Counted from the stretch's first letter, positions 1 through 9,011 are shown. The stretch is DNA of 64,000 nt from Methanocalculus taiwanensis (GCF_024372745.1 NZ_VOTZ01000007.1:1-64000), one strand, 5' to 3'. Notes: generated by a model from the sequence alone, not told the origin. Program-made: numbers and translations.

Positions 1-1050
1 CTGACCCGATCAATATCCCAATTGGGATGACAATCGAACCTGGCAATCTCAATGATCAGACCCACTTCAAGAAGACCTATCGCCAGTCAAGGAATCGGCT
101 CAGAGAGGGATCTCTGGTGATATTTGACAAAGGAGCGAACAGTGTCGCCAATACCCAGATGATCCGGGCAGATAATCTCCAGTACATCACCGGAAAGAAG
201 CTCAACAAAAGCGACGACAAGATAATCGCCGAATTCGAGACATATAATCCTCAGATGGTTGATGAGGAATCAGGGATTAGTGGGATTAAAATCGAGAAGC
301 CGAACAGTACGAACTATCTCTATTTCTCAGAAAAGCTGCAGAAAGAGCAGCTGGAATCCAGAGCCAGAAAAGTCGTTCGAGAGATAAAAGAAGCAAAGGC
401 CATTCAGGAAAGTATTGACAAGAATAAGGCTCTTCCAAAACGATTCCGGATAAACAATCTTCTTGTTGATGTGGATTACTCCATCCAGACAAAGTTGATT
501 GAACTCTCAGAAGATGATGCTGTCAGGCTTCTTGAAGAGAAGTTCATCACTGGGAGAGAGGGATTCTTCTGCCTGAAATCGAGTAAGAATTTGACACTTA
601 CTGAAGCCCTTCTGACCTATCGAAAAAAGGACTCGATCGAGAAGATATTCAATTCACTCAAGAACGAGATCGAGATCAAACCATTGCGCGTATGGACTGA
701 TAACAGCATTTATGGCGCTCTAATCATTGGGTTTATCGCACAATTGTTTGTCTCCCTGATCCGATTTGAGATCCCTGAACTGAAGCATACGTCAACGAAA
801 TTCATCAAAACGGCGCTATTGAATTTGACAGTAACCGTTGATTCGTGGATGAGGAAGACAAAAAGGTTCATTCACTCCAATTTTGATGCCATTAACACGA
901 TGGTTTTACGGCATAATTGGGCAGTTACATGAATTTTTGATAGGAAAATCATCAACTGTCAAATACTGTTTCCTGATGAAATTCTGGAAAAAATAGATCA
1001 CGGTAGTGAATGCTGTCACTGGGTGGCTGAACCCAAAGTGGCAAACTTAG
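1..1050 (+). mobile_element. Right part of an IS1634-like insertion sequence
   Basis: The window opens inside an insertion sequence. It holds the C-terminal part of a DDE transposase and about 115 bases of non-coding sequence after its stop. The element appears to end near 1048-1050, where the reading frame of a truncated P-type ATPase on the other strand loses family similarity. The left end lies outside the window, so the terminal inverted repeat and target duplication cannot be checked here. Confidence 0.65.
3..932 (+). CDS. IS1634-like DDE transposase, C-terminal part (5' end outside window)
   Basis: The frame is already open at the first bases, so this is the 3' part of a longer gene; the ATG at 27 is internal. 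The visible ~310 residues contain a FDKG motif near the start (second catalytic strand of the DDE fold in IS1634/IS4-type transposases), a long helical insertion, and near residue 215 a YRKKDSIEK stretch in which the E is the likely third catalytic residue, as in the family's Y-x(2)-K-D-x-(V/I)-E-K signature. A hydrophobic WTD...IIGFIAQL segment follows, also typical. The protein would cut and join element ends. The assignment rests on motif memory, not a search. Confidence 0.75.
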   Translation, partial: DPINIPIGMTIEPGNLNDQTHFKKTYRQSRNRLREGSLVIFDKGANSVANTQMIRADNLQYITGKKLNKSDDKIIAEFETYNPQMVDEESGISGIKIEKPNSTNYLYFSEKLQKEQLESRARKVVREIKEAKAIQESIDKNKALPKRFRINNLLVDVDYSIQTKLIELSEDDAVRLLEEKFITGREGFFCLKSSKNLTLTEALLTYRKKDSIEKIFNSLKNEIEIKPLRVWTDNSIYGALIIGFIAQLFVSLIRFEIPELKHTSTKFIKTALLNLTVTVDSWMRKTKRFIHSNFDAINTMVLRHNWAVT

Positions 1051-1811
1051 GTTGCAAAGACTTCCATCCTGATGACGATCGGGGGTTTCCCCATCGCAGA
1101 AGAACTAACAGAAGCAGCGATCTTTCCGATCTCGGTCTTTGTCCCGGTTCCCGTTACAATCCCGGTGCCCCTTCCTGACATGACAGTCGTGCCTGCATAT
1201 GCCATGTTGGCACGATCCGCCACCGGAGTGTCTGAGGGAAGAATGGGCGTCTTCTTCTTTGCCGCCTCGGATTCACCGGTGAGGAGCGATTCGTCAATTG
1301 CGAGCGAGGATGCCGAGATGATCCTGAGATCCGCAGGCACCCTGCTTCCCGATTCAAGGAGAACCAGGTCGCCCGGGACGAGCGCTTCTGCCGGTAATTT
1401 TTCTTCCCGGCCCCCCCTCTTCACACGGGCATAGATCTTCAGCATCTGCTGGAGCGCTGCTGCACTCTTCTCTGCTTTCCACTCCTGGATTGATCCGATC
1501 CCCGAGTTTAAAAAAATCACAAGAAAGATGAAGATCGCATCCGTCCAGTCTTCAAATGCGATTGAGAGAATGCCTGCTGCGAGGAGAATATAGATGAGTG
1601 GGCTTGCAAACTGCCTCAGAACAATAATGAATGCCGGGGTCTTCTTCCTCTCGGGCAGGCTGTTTCTGCCATATGTCAGGGACCGGGACTCTGCCTCCTC
1701 CTCAGTAAGCCCCTCATCTCCGGTATCCAGCCTCCGGCGGATATCGCTGATTGTGAGTGTGTGCCATTCTGCAACATGCTCTTCATCCTCAGTCACCGGG
1801 GATGGTGGCAT
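1047..1811 (-). pseudogene. Truncated cation-transporting P-type ATPase, N-terminal 254 residues
   Basis: The protein has the N-terminal cation-ATPase domain (about 15-75), two membrane segments (about 60-115) and an actuator domain with the TGES loop (LLTGESEA, about residue 175). It stops after a PP-x-VIRME stretch, which in intact family members leads into membrane segment 3. The phosphorylation (DKTGT) and nucleotide-binding domains are missing, so the fragment cannot pump. Normal length is about 850-900 residues. The break coincides with the presumed end of the IS1634-like element, so insertion is the likely cause. The gene lies 39 bases downstream of the radical SAM gene and may have been its operon partner. 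Confidence 0.8.
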
Positions 1812-1849
1812 ACACTCTACTTCTCTGTCCTGATTAATTCACCTTGCGA

Positions 1850-3499
1850 TCAGAAGAAGGTGATCAGGTGGTCGATCCTGGTTCCGCCGGTTGCCTTCTG
1901 CCATTCCTGCAGACTTCTGAATGGGCGTTTTGCAAGGATCGTGGCTTGTGTTTTTTTCCCGATATCGGGAAGCGCTTTTATGGCAGATGCCGGTAGCCGG
2001 TTGACCGGAACCGGGCAGGGGAGGGCGGTCAGTGATCTGCTCCCGTACCCGACAACGGCGGCATTGGTGAGGCTCCGTTCTTCCAGTTCAAGAGGGAGGC
2101 CGATCAGGATCGGGTATGTTCCCATCTGGCGGGCAAATGAGGTTTTGCCTGGGATCTCAACGACTGCATCTCTCAGGATGGTGCCGATGGGAAAGACGCG
2201 GGCAAGCATAACGGGATCGAACTGCTTCCGCGTCCATTCCTTGAAAGACTTAAATGCGCTATGGTGCTGATCAAGGGTATTCTCATCATATGCCCGTGTC
2301 CCCTCAAATGGCATCAGCTGCCGGATGTTCACCCGCCGAACAGCAAGATCTGATCTGATGAGCTCTTCAAGGAATGATTGGTTCAGCTGGTAGGTTTCCC
2401 TGGTCTCGCCAGAGAGACCGCAGACGAAGTTTAATCCTGGAAGGAGATGGGGAACGCCGTTGTCGTCACGGATACCTCCTATTTCGTTGACAATCCGGAT
2501 TGCATCCCTCATCTGATCGGGTGTTGCCTTGAGGTTATTTGCAGTAATCACAGCCGGATCGGCGGTCTCCATGCCGAATGCAGCGATATCCCCGGGTGTG
2601 TGGAGCTCGACGATAGCTGTGAGCGCTTCGCGGGCTGCCTCTTCATGCCTCACAATTGTTCCGGGATTCACATTGTCGATATGCAGGGTTAAGAGATCCG
2701 GAGCTGCCTGCCGGATTGCCGCGAATAGGGAGCGGATCTTTTCGGGATCGGGGCGTGGAAACTCGCTCCCGGAACTTCCATAGGCAAGGAGGTCAGGCTG
2801 GCGCCCGATCCGGAAATGCCGGACACCGTTTCCAGCAAGAGCAGCAACCTCCTCCTCGATCAGGTCAACCGGCCGGTACCTGGGGCTGCCGTGGAAGGGC
2901 TCGGTGCAGAAGGAACACCCCCCTGTAAGAGCACGGGAGCACCCTTTCGCCGTCTCAAGCTCCAGCATTACATACGGGAAAAGAGGGTGTTGCGGCACAA
3001 TATCCGCCCCGAGGATACTCCAACGGCAGCTCTCACCGTAATCCTCCTCTCCGTGCGGCTCTTTGCCGGAAAGGAAATGGTTTAAGGCTGTTGCCGGATC
3101 GCCGATGAGGGGTGCAGTATATCCGGGTATAGGCTCTTTCACCGCCTTCTTTCCACCACCAGTTGAGATACCATAATTGATCGGTCCACCAAGAAGGAGT
3201 CTGCTCTTCTCGAAAAGAGATCCGATCTGCCTCAGTTCCGTTTGCGTGGCGGGTGTTCCGGTAAGGTATTTTCCGGGTACGGTCTGCCCGGCGATCACCA
3301 CAACTAGTGAAACCGATCTGAGTGACTGGAGTTCGTGGGGTGCGGATCTGATCTGATCGATCGTCCTGTACTGCACCCGGTATCCGGCTTCAATGAGGAC
3401 GCCTGCGACTGTCCGGATATAGGGTGATATATATGGCGGGACGCCGAGGCAGGCGGGTTCGTCAACATACCCGTCAATAAGTACGGCATCAGAGGTCAT
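1850..3499 (-). CDS. Radical SAM protein with C-terminal helix-hairpin-helix (COG1031 type)
   Basis: This 549-residue protein has an N-terminal Rossmann-like/B12-binding-like region (GVPPYISPYIRTVAGVL), a radical SAM cluster motif with unusual spacing (C-x7-C-x2-C in CSRALTGGCSFC, about residue 190), a TIM-barrel core, and a C-terminal helix-hairpin-helix (ALPDIGKKTQATIL, about 515) that in other proteins binds DNA or RNA. Archaeal proteins of this type form COG1031; I know of no demonstrated reaction. The start ATG overlaps the 3' end of mptE by 11 bases, so translation is probably coupled. A modified nucleic acid substrate would fit the combined domains, but that is inference. Confidence 0.8.
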   Translation of the reverse strand: MTSDAVLIDGYVDEPACLGVPPYISPYIRTVAGVLIEAGYRVQYRTIDQIRSAPHELQSLRSVSLVVVIAGQTVPGKYLTGTPATQTELRQIGSLFEKSRLLLGGPINYGISTGGGKKAVKEPIPGYTAPLIGDPATALNHFLSGKEPHGEEDYGESCRWSILGADIVPQHPLFPYVMLELETAKGCSRALTGGCSFCTEPFHGSPRYRPVDLIEEEVAALAGNGVRHFRIGRQPDLLAYGSSGSEFPRPDPEKIRSLFAAIRQAAPDLLTLHIDNVNPGTIVRHEEAAREALTAIVELHTPGDIAAFGMETADPAVITANNLKATPDQMRDAIRIVNEIGGIRDDNGVPHLLPGLNFVCGLSGETRETYQLNQSFLEELIRSDLAVRRVNIRQLMPFEGTRAYDENTLDQHHSAFKSFKEWTRKQFDPVMLARVFPIGTILRDAVVEIPGKTSFARQMGTYPILIGLPLELEERSLTNAAVVGYGSRSLTALPCPVPVNRLPASAIKALPDIGKKTQATILAKRPFRSLQEWQKATGGTRIDHLITFF

Positions 3500-4109
3500 A
3501 GCCGATCATGCCAAGGAGCCTGCGTGCCCAGAAGAGTTTCCCTTTCTTCATCGGATCGACTGAGGTATCTGAGAGATCAAACCCGATGAATATGAGGCGA
3601 GCTGCCCCCAGCGCATCTGCGGCAAAGGCGGCACGGTCGCCATCGGTGAACCCGCCGAAGTTATGGATATGCGGGAGCGGGGCTGCCTGCGTTGTTCCGA
3701 TCAGGTGGCCCGGAAACCGTGGCACCCATCTCCGGAGGAGCGGCATATTATCGCCATGGGCATGGATGGCAATGAGTGTCCCTCTCTCATTCATTGTGAT
3801 GAAGGGATCGTCTGCCCCATCCAGATCTGTGAAGATGGCATCAGGGAGAATGCCTGCATTGTGAAGCACAAGTGCAGCGGCATCTGCTGCGATAACAACT
3901 CCTTCTATCCTGTCGAGTTCAGATGCAAGGCAGGGGGCATTGCCGCAGATTGTTGTAGTCTTCCCTGAGATGAGCGTTTGAAGTGTGTCAATATCATCAC
4001 GTGGGAGGAGCTCTGCGAGCACGGCTCGCGCGTCTTCATCAACGGCGCGATCAAAACCGAAATAATCCAGGATCTCCGTATAATATGGTTCCCAGTCTTC
4101 AAACCTCAT
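3489..4109 (-). CDS. mptE: 6-hydroxymethyl-7,8-dihydropterin pyrophosphokinase, archaeal MptE type
   Basis: A DUF115-family protein of 206 residues. Family members transfer pyrophosphate from ATP to 6-hydroxymethyl-dihydropterin in methanopterin/folate synthesis. The conserved IFTDLDGADDP acidic segment and the IHAHGDN and HNFGGFTDGDRA motifs are visible. The start chosen is the ATG at 4109: a GGAGAT site lies 4 bases upstream and the protein then begins MRFEDWEPYY. Starting earlier at 4139 would add ten residues inside the preceding gene. It overlaps the DHH gene upstream by 11 bases and the radical SAM gene downstream by 11, so the three form one operon. Confidence 0.85.
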   Translation of the reverse strand: MRFEDWEPYYTEILDYFGFDRAVDEDARAVLAELLPRDDIDTLQTLISGKTTTICGNAPCLASELDRIEGVVIAADAAALVLHNAGILPDAIFTDLDGADDPFITMNERGTLIAIHAHGDNMPLLRRWVPRFPGHLIGTTQAAPLPHIHNFGGFTDGDRAAFAADALGAARLIFIGFDLSDTSVDPMKKGKLFWARRLLGMIGYDL

Positions 4110-5592
4110 TTTTATCTCCATTATCATCGATGCCGACAATCTTGGTAAAGAGATTTAAAATGGGATCAATGATCATGTCAAGGAGTTCTTCCTTGTCACG
4201 GATGAGGGAGAAATAGTTCAGGGGGATGGTTGCGGCAGCCATGGTTCCGTGTCCCCCGGCATCCCCGAACGAGCCGAATGCCTCTTTGAGGACATTGCCG
4301 ATATGCACCCTGATATCCTTGTTCCGTGCGGAGATGATGATATGCTGGTCGGTGATCCCATAGACGAGTGCGGTTGTTACGCCTTCGAGGTTCACCAGCA
4401 TATCAGCTGCCTGCGGGATTGCGTCCCTGTTCCGGAGGTAGCCGACATTTGCAAAGAGAAAACCGTTCTTTATTTTTCGGCTTGTTATGGCGTTCCCCAT
4501 CACATCAATTGTTTCCTGTGAATATGACGGGGACATGATCTTCTCGAGGAGATCTGCATCTGAGAGGGGGAGGAGGTATGCGGCATTATAAAGATCATTG
4601 GAGGTTACTCCACGCCGGAACTCCCGGGTGTCTGCCCGTATGCCATAGTAGAGTGCGGTTGCGATCTTAGTATCCACATTAATATCGAGTTCCTGGAGGT
4701 ATTGGGCGAATATGCTGGCAGTTGCACCACTCTCAGGGCGGATATCCATGAATTTCGGCTTTTTCTTCAGCTCAACACCGTCTGAGCTGTGGTGATCGAT
4801 GATGATGTCAACAGTAAGGCCCGGATCCAGATCATTATTGACGCCGGGTGCTGCGCAATCAACAAGGGCGAGATGGGTGCATTCCTTCAGCTTCTCAGGG
4901 GTGATCTTCTCCATCTGGATCTCAAGAAGGTTGACGAAGGCGCGGTTCTCCTGGTGTCCGACATTTCCGTCAAAAAGGATGACACATTTCAGTTCGCCTT
5001 TGGTGGCGCCCTGAGCTATGGCACAGAGTGCCATAGCACTGGAGATTGCATCCGGATCGGGGTTTCGGTGTGTGATGATGCCGAGCGTTCCGGTCATCCC
5101 TTCAAGCAGAGAATATAGCTGTTGTGCGCTCCGTGCGGCAATAAGTCGCTTCATGTGGTTGACAGCTGATCTCGCCACCACCTGCTGGGGATACAGCACG
5201 ACATCCGCCCCTGCCTCGACGAGTTTGTCTACAGAGAAGAGATCAACCGCACGCGCAATACAGAATGCCTGCGGATGGCACTTCTTCGCCAGTGCAACTG
5301 CGCTCAGATTTGCCTCTTTATTGCTGGAGAGGATGAAGATAATCTCGGGGGTGGGAAGGTCTTTGAAGAGATCGGGGTCGGCTATGTCATGGGCTATCGC
5401 CTGATATTTATGGTCTTTTAAGTCCTCAACCCTTTTTTCGTCAGAGTCGACAACTACGATATTATCGGTTTCTTTGAGGAGTTCCTCTATGACATTGTAG
5501 CCGATGCTTCCGCACCCAAAGACCATGTATCTGACAATTGGTTTTGGGTCACCCTTCCCACCATCAGCCATACCGTACTCTGGAACCTCCAA
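4099..5592 (-). CDS. TrkA-N/DHH-DHHA1 fusion phosphoesterase
   Basis: An N-terminal Rossmann domain (RYMVFGCGSIGYNV, about residues 22-140) resembles the nucleotide-binding TrkA-N/RCK module. A DHH phosphoesterase domain follows, with the HRNPDPDAISS metal motif (about 176), the VDCAAPG motif and the IDHHSS signature, and then a C-terminal DHHA1 domain with the GGHGTMAAA glycine-rich loop. DHH-DHHA1 proteins cleave cyclic dinucleotides, nanoRNA or pyrophosphate; the RCK fusion is known in archaea, and its substrate is not settled to my knowledge. The first possible start is TTG at 5592; ATG at 5571, 13 bases after a GGAGGT, is as likely. A TATTTATG box lies near 5636-5645. Confidence 0.8.
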   Translation of the reverse strand: MEVPEYGMADGGKGDPKPIVRYMVFGCGSIGYNVIEELLKETDNIVVVDSDEKRVEDLKDHKYQAIAHDIADPDLFKDLPTPEIIFILSSNKEANLSAVALAKKCHPQAFCIARAVDLFSVDKLVEAGADVVLYPQQVVARSAVNHMKRLIAARSAQQLYSLLEGMTGTLGIITHRNPDPDAISSAMALCAIAQGATKGELKCVILFDGNVGHQENRAFVNLLEIQMEKITPEKLKECTHLALVDCAAPGVNNDLDPGLTVDIIIDHHSSDGVELKKKPKFMDIRPESGATASIFAQYLQELDINVDTKIATALYYGIRADTREFRRGVTSNDLYNAAYLLPLSDADLLEKIMSPSYSQETIDVMGNAITSRKIKNGFLFANVGYLRNRDAIPQAADMLVNLEGVTTALVYGITDQHIIISARNKDIRVHIGNVLKEAFGSFGDAGGHGTMAAATIPLNYFSLIRDKEELLDMIIDPILNLFTKIVGIDDNGDKNEV

Positions 5593-5679
5593 TATTATAA
5601 TGGTGATTGGAGGTGCCGTTCAGGTCATTTTCATAAGGCATAAATAGTCCTGGCTATAACGATATTAAGTCAAAACACT

Positions 5680-5753
5680 GGGCCTGTGGCTTAGTCAGGC
5701 ATAGCGACGGACTCTTAATCCGTCGGTCAGGGGTTCAAATCCCTTCAGGCCCG
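5680..5753 (+). tRNA. tRNA-Lys (anticodon CUU)
   Basis: A complete 74-base cloverleaf can be folded. The acceptor stem pairs 5680-5686 (GGGCCTG) with 5746-5752 (CAGGCCC), with discriminator G at 5753. The anticodon stem ACGGA/TCCGT encloses the loop CTCTTAA, giving anticodon CTT. The T arm AGGGG/CCCTT encloses TTCAAAT. No intron is seen and CCA is not encoded. It would read AAG lysine codons. Confidence 0.95.
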
Positions 5754-5973
5754 CTTTCTTTTCGTGTTTTAAGGTCGTATTGGTCGTTATTTGGATTGTT
5801 TTGTGTTCGGTATTCGTTTTAAGCGCATATATCGCACTATCGAAGAATCGAGAAGCGTTAAAGTCTGCTTTCTTGATAAATTCATCATGATCCGGGTCAA
5901 TAGTGAGAGATAATCGTTTCCTGATTCTCACCTTTAAAGGGTAGATATCATATTTAGCCTTTGATTTCATTCT
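5695..5973 (-). CDS. Small ribbon-helix-helix-like ORF whose 3' end runs into tRNA-Lys
   Basis: A reading frame of about 92 residues from the ATG at 5973 (or 102 from 6003). Residues 15-50 (VRIRKRLSLTIDPDHDEF, then SRFFDSAIYAL) look like a ribbon-helix-helix DNA-binding fold. The last 20 residues (GFEPLTDGLRVRRYA) are the antisense reading of the tRNA, a well-known artefact tail, so either the ORF is not real or it ends inside the tRNA by chance. RHH genes next to tRNA 3' ends are common in integrated elements, but no integrase is nearby. Existence is uncertain. Confidence 0.35.
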   Translation of the reverse strand, partial: RMKSKAKYDIYPLKVRIRKRLSLTIDPDHDEFIKKADFNASRFFDSAIYALKTNTEHKTIQITTNTTLKHEKKAGLKGFEPLTDGLRVRRYA

Positions 5974-6040
5974 CTTTTCCCCTGTGCGAACATGTGCGTA
6001 CACTCACGTCGTACACAATGGCAGTTATGGAGATTTGTTT

Positions 6041-6062
6041 CTCTCTCTCTCTCTCTCTCTCT
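6041..6062 (+). repeat. (CT)11 simple-sequence repeat
   Basis: Eleven perfect CT units lie in the intergenic space between tRNA-Lys/RHH-like ORF and the ABC ATPase gene. Dinucleotide tracts of this length are uncommon in archaeal genomes. It is about 95 bases downstream of the ATPase stop codon, so it is not in that gene's promoter. Confidence 0.95.
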
Positions 6063-6156
6063 AACCGGGAGGAGTGGCTCAGGGGGGTTTGGATCTGTAT
6101 GCTTTGTTTTATAGGCTGGTGTATCTCTGGAATCAGGTGCATCATGCAGGCATGCT

Positions 6157-7038
6157 TCAAACCGCCATCAGCATCTCTTCAAGAGTCGGGTACCGTGATT
6201 CTATCCGCTCAACATTCCCGCCTGCGGCATCAATCTGTGACGTGATCCGATTGAGCTGATCGATATCCTTTGCAGTTGATACAAATCCTCCGTCATCCTG
6301 CGAGAAGAGGAGGTGCTCCCCAAGCGATTCAGGTTCCCGTATCCTGAAATGTATATAATAGGTGAGGGAGCCGAACTGCTCTCTTAGCTCGTCCATTGTC
6401 CCGAATGCAACTTTCTCACCTTCGGAGAGTATCATCACGATATCTGATATCTCCTCCACCTGGAAGAGGTTGTGTGCAGAGATGATGATCATCTTCCCTT
6501 CATCACGAAGCTTCCTGAAGTACCCGGTGATAAACCGTGAGCTCATCGGATCGAGGCCTGATGTTGCCTCGTCATAGACGAGTATCGTCGGGTCATGGAG
6601 GAGTGAGCGTGCGATAGCAACCTTCCGCCGCATCCCTTTTGAGAGCTCCCCGAGCTTTTTGCCTTCATCGTCAAGGTTCAGTGAGGAGAGGAGCTCCTCA
6701 GATCGCAGTTTAATCTCCCTCCGGGGCATGCCATAGATCTCCCCGAAGAATGACAGGTACGAGGATATCGTCATCGTATCATACAGGCGTGACTCTTCAG
6801 GCAGGTACCCGAGCCGTTCCTTCAGCGCATTTGGATCTGCAATGACATTGATCCCATCGATCTCCAGGGTGCCTGATGTGGGGGTGAGCAGCCCTGCACA
6901 TATCTTCAGGAGTGTCGTCTTACCTGCCCCGTTATGCCCGATTATCCCGAAGATCCCGTTCTTATCAATATCAAAGTCAACTCCTTTCAGGGCGACAAAC
7001 GAGTCAAACTCCTTTTGAATATTGCGGGCATGGATCAT
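6157..7038 (-). CDS. ABC transporter ATP-binding protein (ABC-2 exporter)
   Basis: A 293-residue ATPase with Walker A GHNGAGKT (about 35), signature LSKGMRRK (about 135), Walker B ILVYDEAT and the switch histidine in IIISAHNLFQ. The C-terminal ~75 residues form an extra domain of the kind found in Nat/ABC-2 export ATPases. The start is ATG 7038, where the family N-terminus MIHARNIQKEF begins; GGAGGATGAT lies about 10 bases upstream and an AATATAT box just above it. The gene is divergent from two ABC-2 permeases starting at 7200 and 9008, which are its likely partners. Substrate unknown. Confidence 0.88.
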   Translation of the reverse strand: MIHARNIQKEFDSFVALKGVDFDIDKNGIFGIIGHNGAGKTTLLKICAGLLTPTSGTLEIDGINVIADPNALKERLGYLPEESRLYDTMTISSYLSFFGEIYGMPRREIKLRSEELLSSLNLDDEGKKLGELSKGMRRKVAIARSLLHDPTILVYDEATSGLDPMSSRFITGYFRKLRDEGKMIIISAHNLFQVEEISDIVMILSEGEKVAFGTMDELREQFGSLTYYIHFRIREPESLGEHLLFSQDDGGFVSTAKDIDQLNRITSQIDAAGGNVERIESRYPTLEEMLMAV

Positions 7039-7199
7039 GTTGAAACGATCATCCTCCGGATATATTAAGAGTGCCGGAAGAATACCCTGGCTGCTGGCAG
7101 TGCAGATCCACTGTATCGGGAGAATGGATCGCAATTCCAGGTTCTGCCAATATCCTGATGCCGACTCTTTTATAGAAGAAATGTCCTATGTAGGCGTGC

Positions 7200-9011
7200 A
7201 TGAGGATAGGGTATCTCCATCAGATCGCTGTTGTGGCACGGTGGGAGCTTTTGCGTACCCTCTCCACGATGGGCAGGGGTATCCTGCCCGCCGCAATTAT
7301 CCTCTTTGTTCTCCTTATTGCTGCGTCGGGCCTTGCAGCCGAGCGTGGCATCCATATCCAGGATGGGATATACCGGCTTGGTACAGACAACGTACCTGCC
7401 GGGGAGGTGATCGCAGAGGATCCCAGGTTCATGGTCTTTATCGATTCCGGGGCATCTCTTTTGAATAACCGGCTCTTTTATGATATCATCATCCTTGGGA
7501 GCGAGGTCTATGTCCAGGATACTGAGAAGGGGCGTGCCGCGCTCACCTCGCTTGAACGGGTATTTGAGAGCTACTCTGCTTTCATGAACGTTCAGGAGCC
7601 CGATCTCTATGCAGCATATCCGCTCTGGATCGATCGCATCTATGAGAGGAGCGAGTTAGACTTTTCTGCAACACAGAGCGGACAGCGTATCTCCCCGCTC
7701 CCGCAGACGGATGCGCCGCAGCCGTCAGGCCCAATCCTTCCTATTGCTACACCACAAGCATCTGTTCCCTATGAGCCTGATCAGCTGAGATCCGGAATTT
7801 CACGGGCTGCTGCACAGGATGACACCGTGAGCAGGTACACTCAGCTTATCGCTTCTGATTCTGAGCTTGGCTCATTCAGGACACCAAATCAGCTTGCCCC
7901 GCCCCTCCCCTTCGACTCGATCATCCTGATCTTCGTCTTCATATTCCCACTTTACTTCACGTCCCAGTTTTTCATGATGAGTATCATGAACGAGCGGATC
8001 GAACGGAAAGGCGAGGTCCTTCTCTCAGCCCCATACCGTCCCTCAGCCATCATCCTCGGAAAGGCGCTCCCCTATTTCGTGATGATGCTGGCAATATCCA
8101 TCCTTCTCATCATGATCAGCTCCCTCCCCCCAAAAACCATCCTTCCGCTCATCCCGGTGATCCTCTTCTTCCTCTCTGCGGCTCTCGTCATTGGCATGCT
8201 CGCTCGTAGCTTCAAGGAACTCTCCTTCCTCTCGATCTTCTTCTCAACCATCGCCACGTCATACCTCTTCTTCCCAAGCATCTTTGCCAATGTTCACATA
8301 GTCTCGCTTATATCTCCACTCACCCTGATCGTTCTTGAGATCCAGGGCGATCCATTTACCCTGACAGACTACTTCTATTCAACGAGCCTCTTCTACCTGA
8401 CTAGCGGCATCCTCCTCTATGCTGGTGCCGTGAACTTCAATGAGGAGCGGCTCTTCTCCCTTCACCGCCTGATCCCCCGGACAATCGAGTTCATATCAGC
8501 GGGGATATCGAAGACATACCCGCTCATCTCACTCTTTCTGCTTGGGGGTCTTGTTATCCCGTTTGTCTTCATGGTGCAGCTGATGGGCCTCGTCCTCTTC
8601 TTCAACCTCCCGATGCCGCTCTCCCTCCTCCTCCTGATCGGATATGCCGCTGTCACAGAGGAGGTGGCAAAGTCAGTCGGAATCTATGCACTGGCAAAAA
8701 TCCTCCCTGGCGGCCTCACCTGGCGTCATGCAATCTTCGGATCCGCCGCCACAGCAGTTGGTTTTCTTGCAGGAGAGAAGCTTCTCCTCTTTGCAACAAT
8801 TGCACAGGTCTCGGAGTCTGTGTTTGGAAGTATCATGTTCCTCTCTCTCCAGGTGCTCTGGATGCCGTTCTTACTCCATGCAGGGTGTCTCGCAGTCGTC
8901 GCTGTCGCTCTTAAGGGTGGAGGATTCCGATGGTATCTGCCGGGCATTGCTCTTGCCACCATCATCCATGTGGTCTATAATCTTACTGTCATCGGGGTGA
9001 TCACTGTATGA
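7200..9011 (+). CDS. ABC-2 permease fused to a PrsW-like intramembrane protease domain
   Basis: Residues 1-440 have the ABC-2 permease layout: one N-terminal membrane helix (about 22-45), a large external loop (to about 235) and a cluster of five or six helices. The C-terminal ~150 residues carry the motifs of PrsW-type glutamic intramembrane proteases: EE-x2-K (TEEVAKS), a second conserved E in FLAGEKLLLF, a histidine in LLHAGC and H-x3-N (HVVYN). All catalytic positions I recall for PrsW are present. The stop overlaps the ATG of the next permease (ATGA at 9008). The protein probably pairs with that permease and the divergent ATPase. What the protease part cuts is unknown; cleavage of exported peptides or of the transporter partner are guesses. 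Confidence 0.8.
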   Translation: MRIGYLHQIAVVARWELLRTLSTMGRGILPAAIILFVLLIAASGLAAERGIHIQDGIYRLGTDNVPAGEVIAEDPRFMVFIDSGASLLNNRLFYDIIILGSEVYVQDTEKGRAALTSLERVFESYSAFMNVQEPDLYAAYPLWIDRIYERSELDFSATQSGQRISPLPQTDAPQPSGPILPIATPQASVPYEPDQLRSGISRAAAQDDTVSRYTQLIASDSELGSFRTPNQLAPPLPFDSIILIFVFIFPLYFTSQFFMMSIMNERIERKGEVLLSAPYRPSAIILGKALPYFVMMLAISILLIMISSLPPKTILPLIPVILFFLSAALVIGMLARSFKELSFLSIFFSTIATSYLFFPSIFANVHIVSLISPLTLIVLEIQGDPFTLTDYFYSTSLFYLTSGILLYAGAVNFNEERLFSLHRLIPRTIEFISAGISKTYPLISLFLLGGLVIPFVFMVQLMGLVLFFNLPMPLSLLLLIGYAAVTEEVAKSVGIYALAKILPGGLTWRHAIFGSAATAVGFLAGEKLLLFATIAQVSESVFGSIMFLSLQVLWMPFLLHAGCLAVVAVALKGGGFRWYLPGIALATIIHVVYNLTVIGVITV

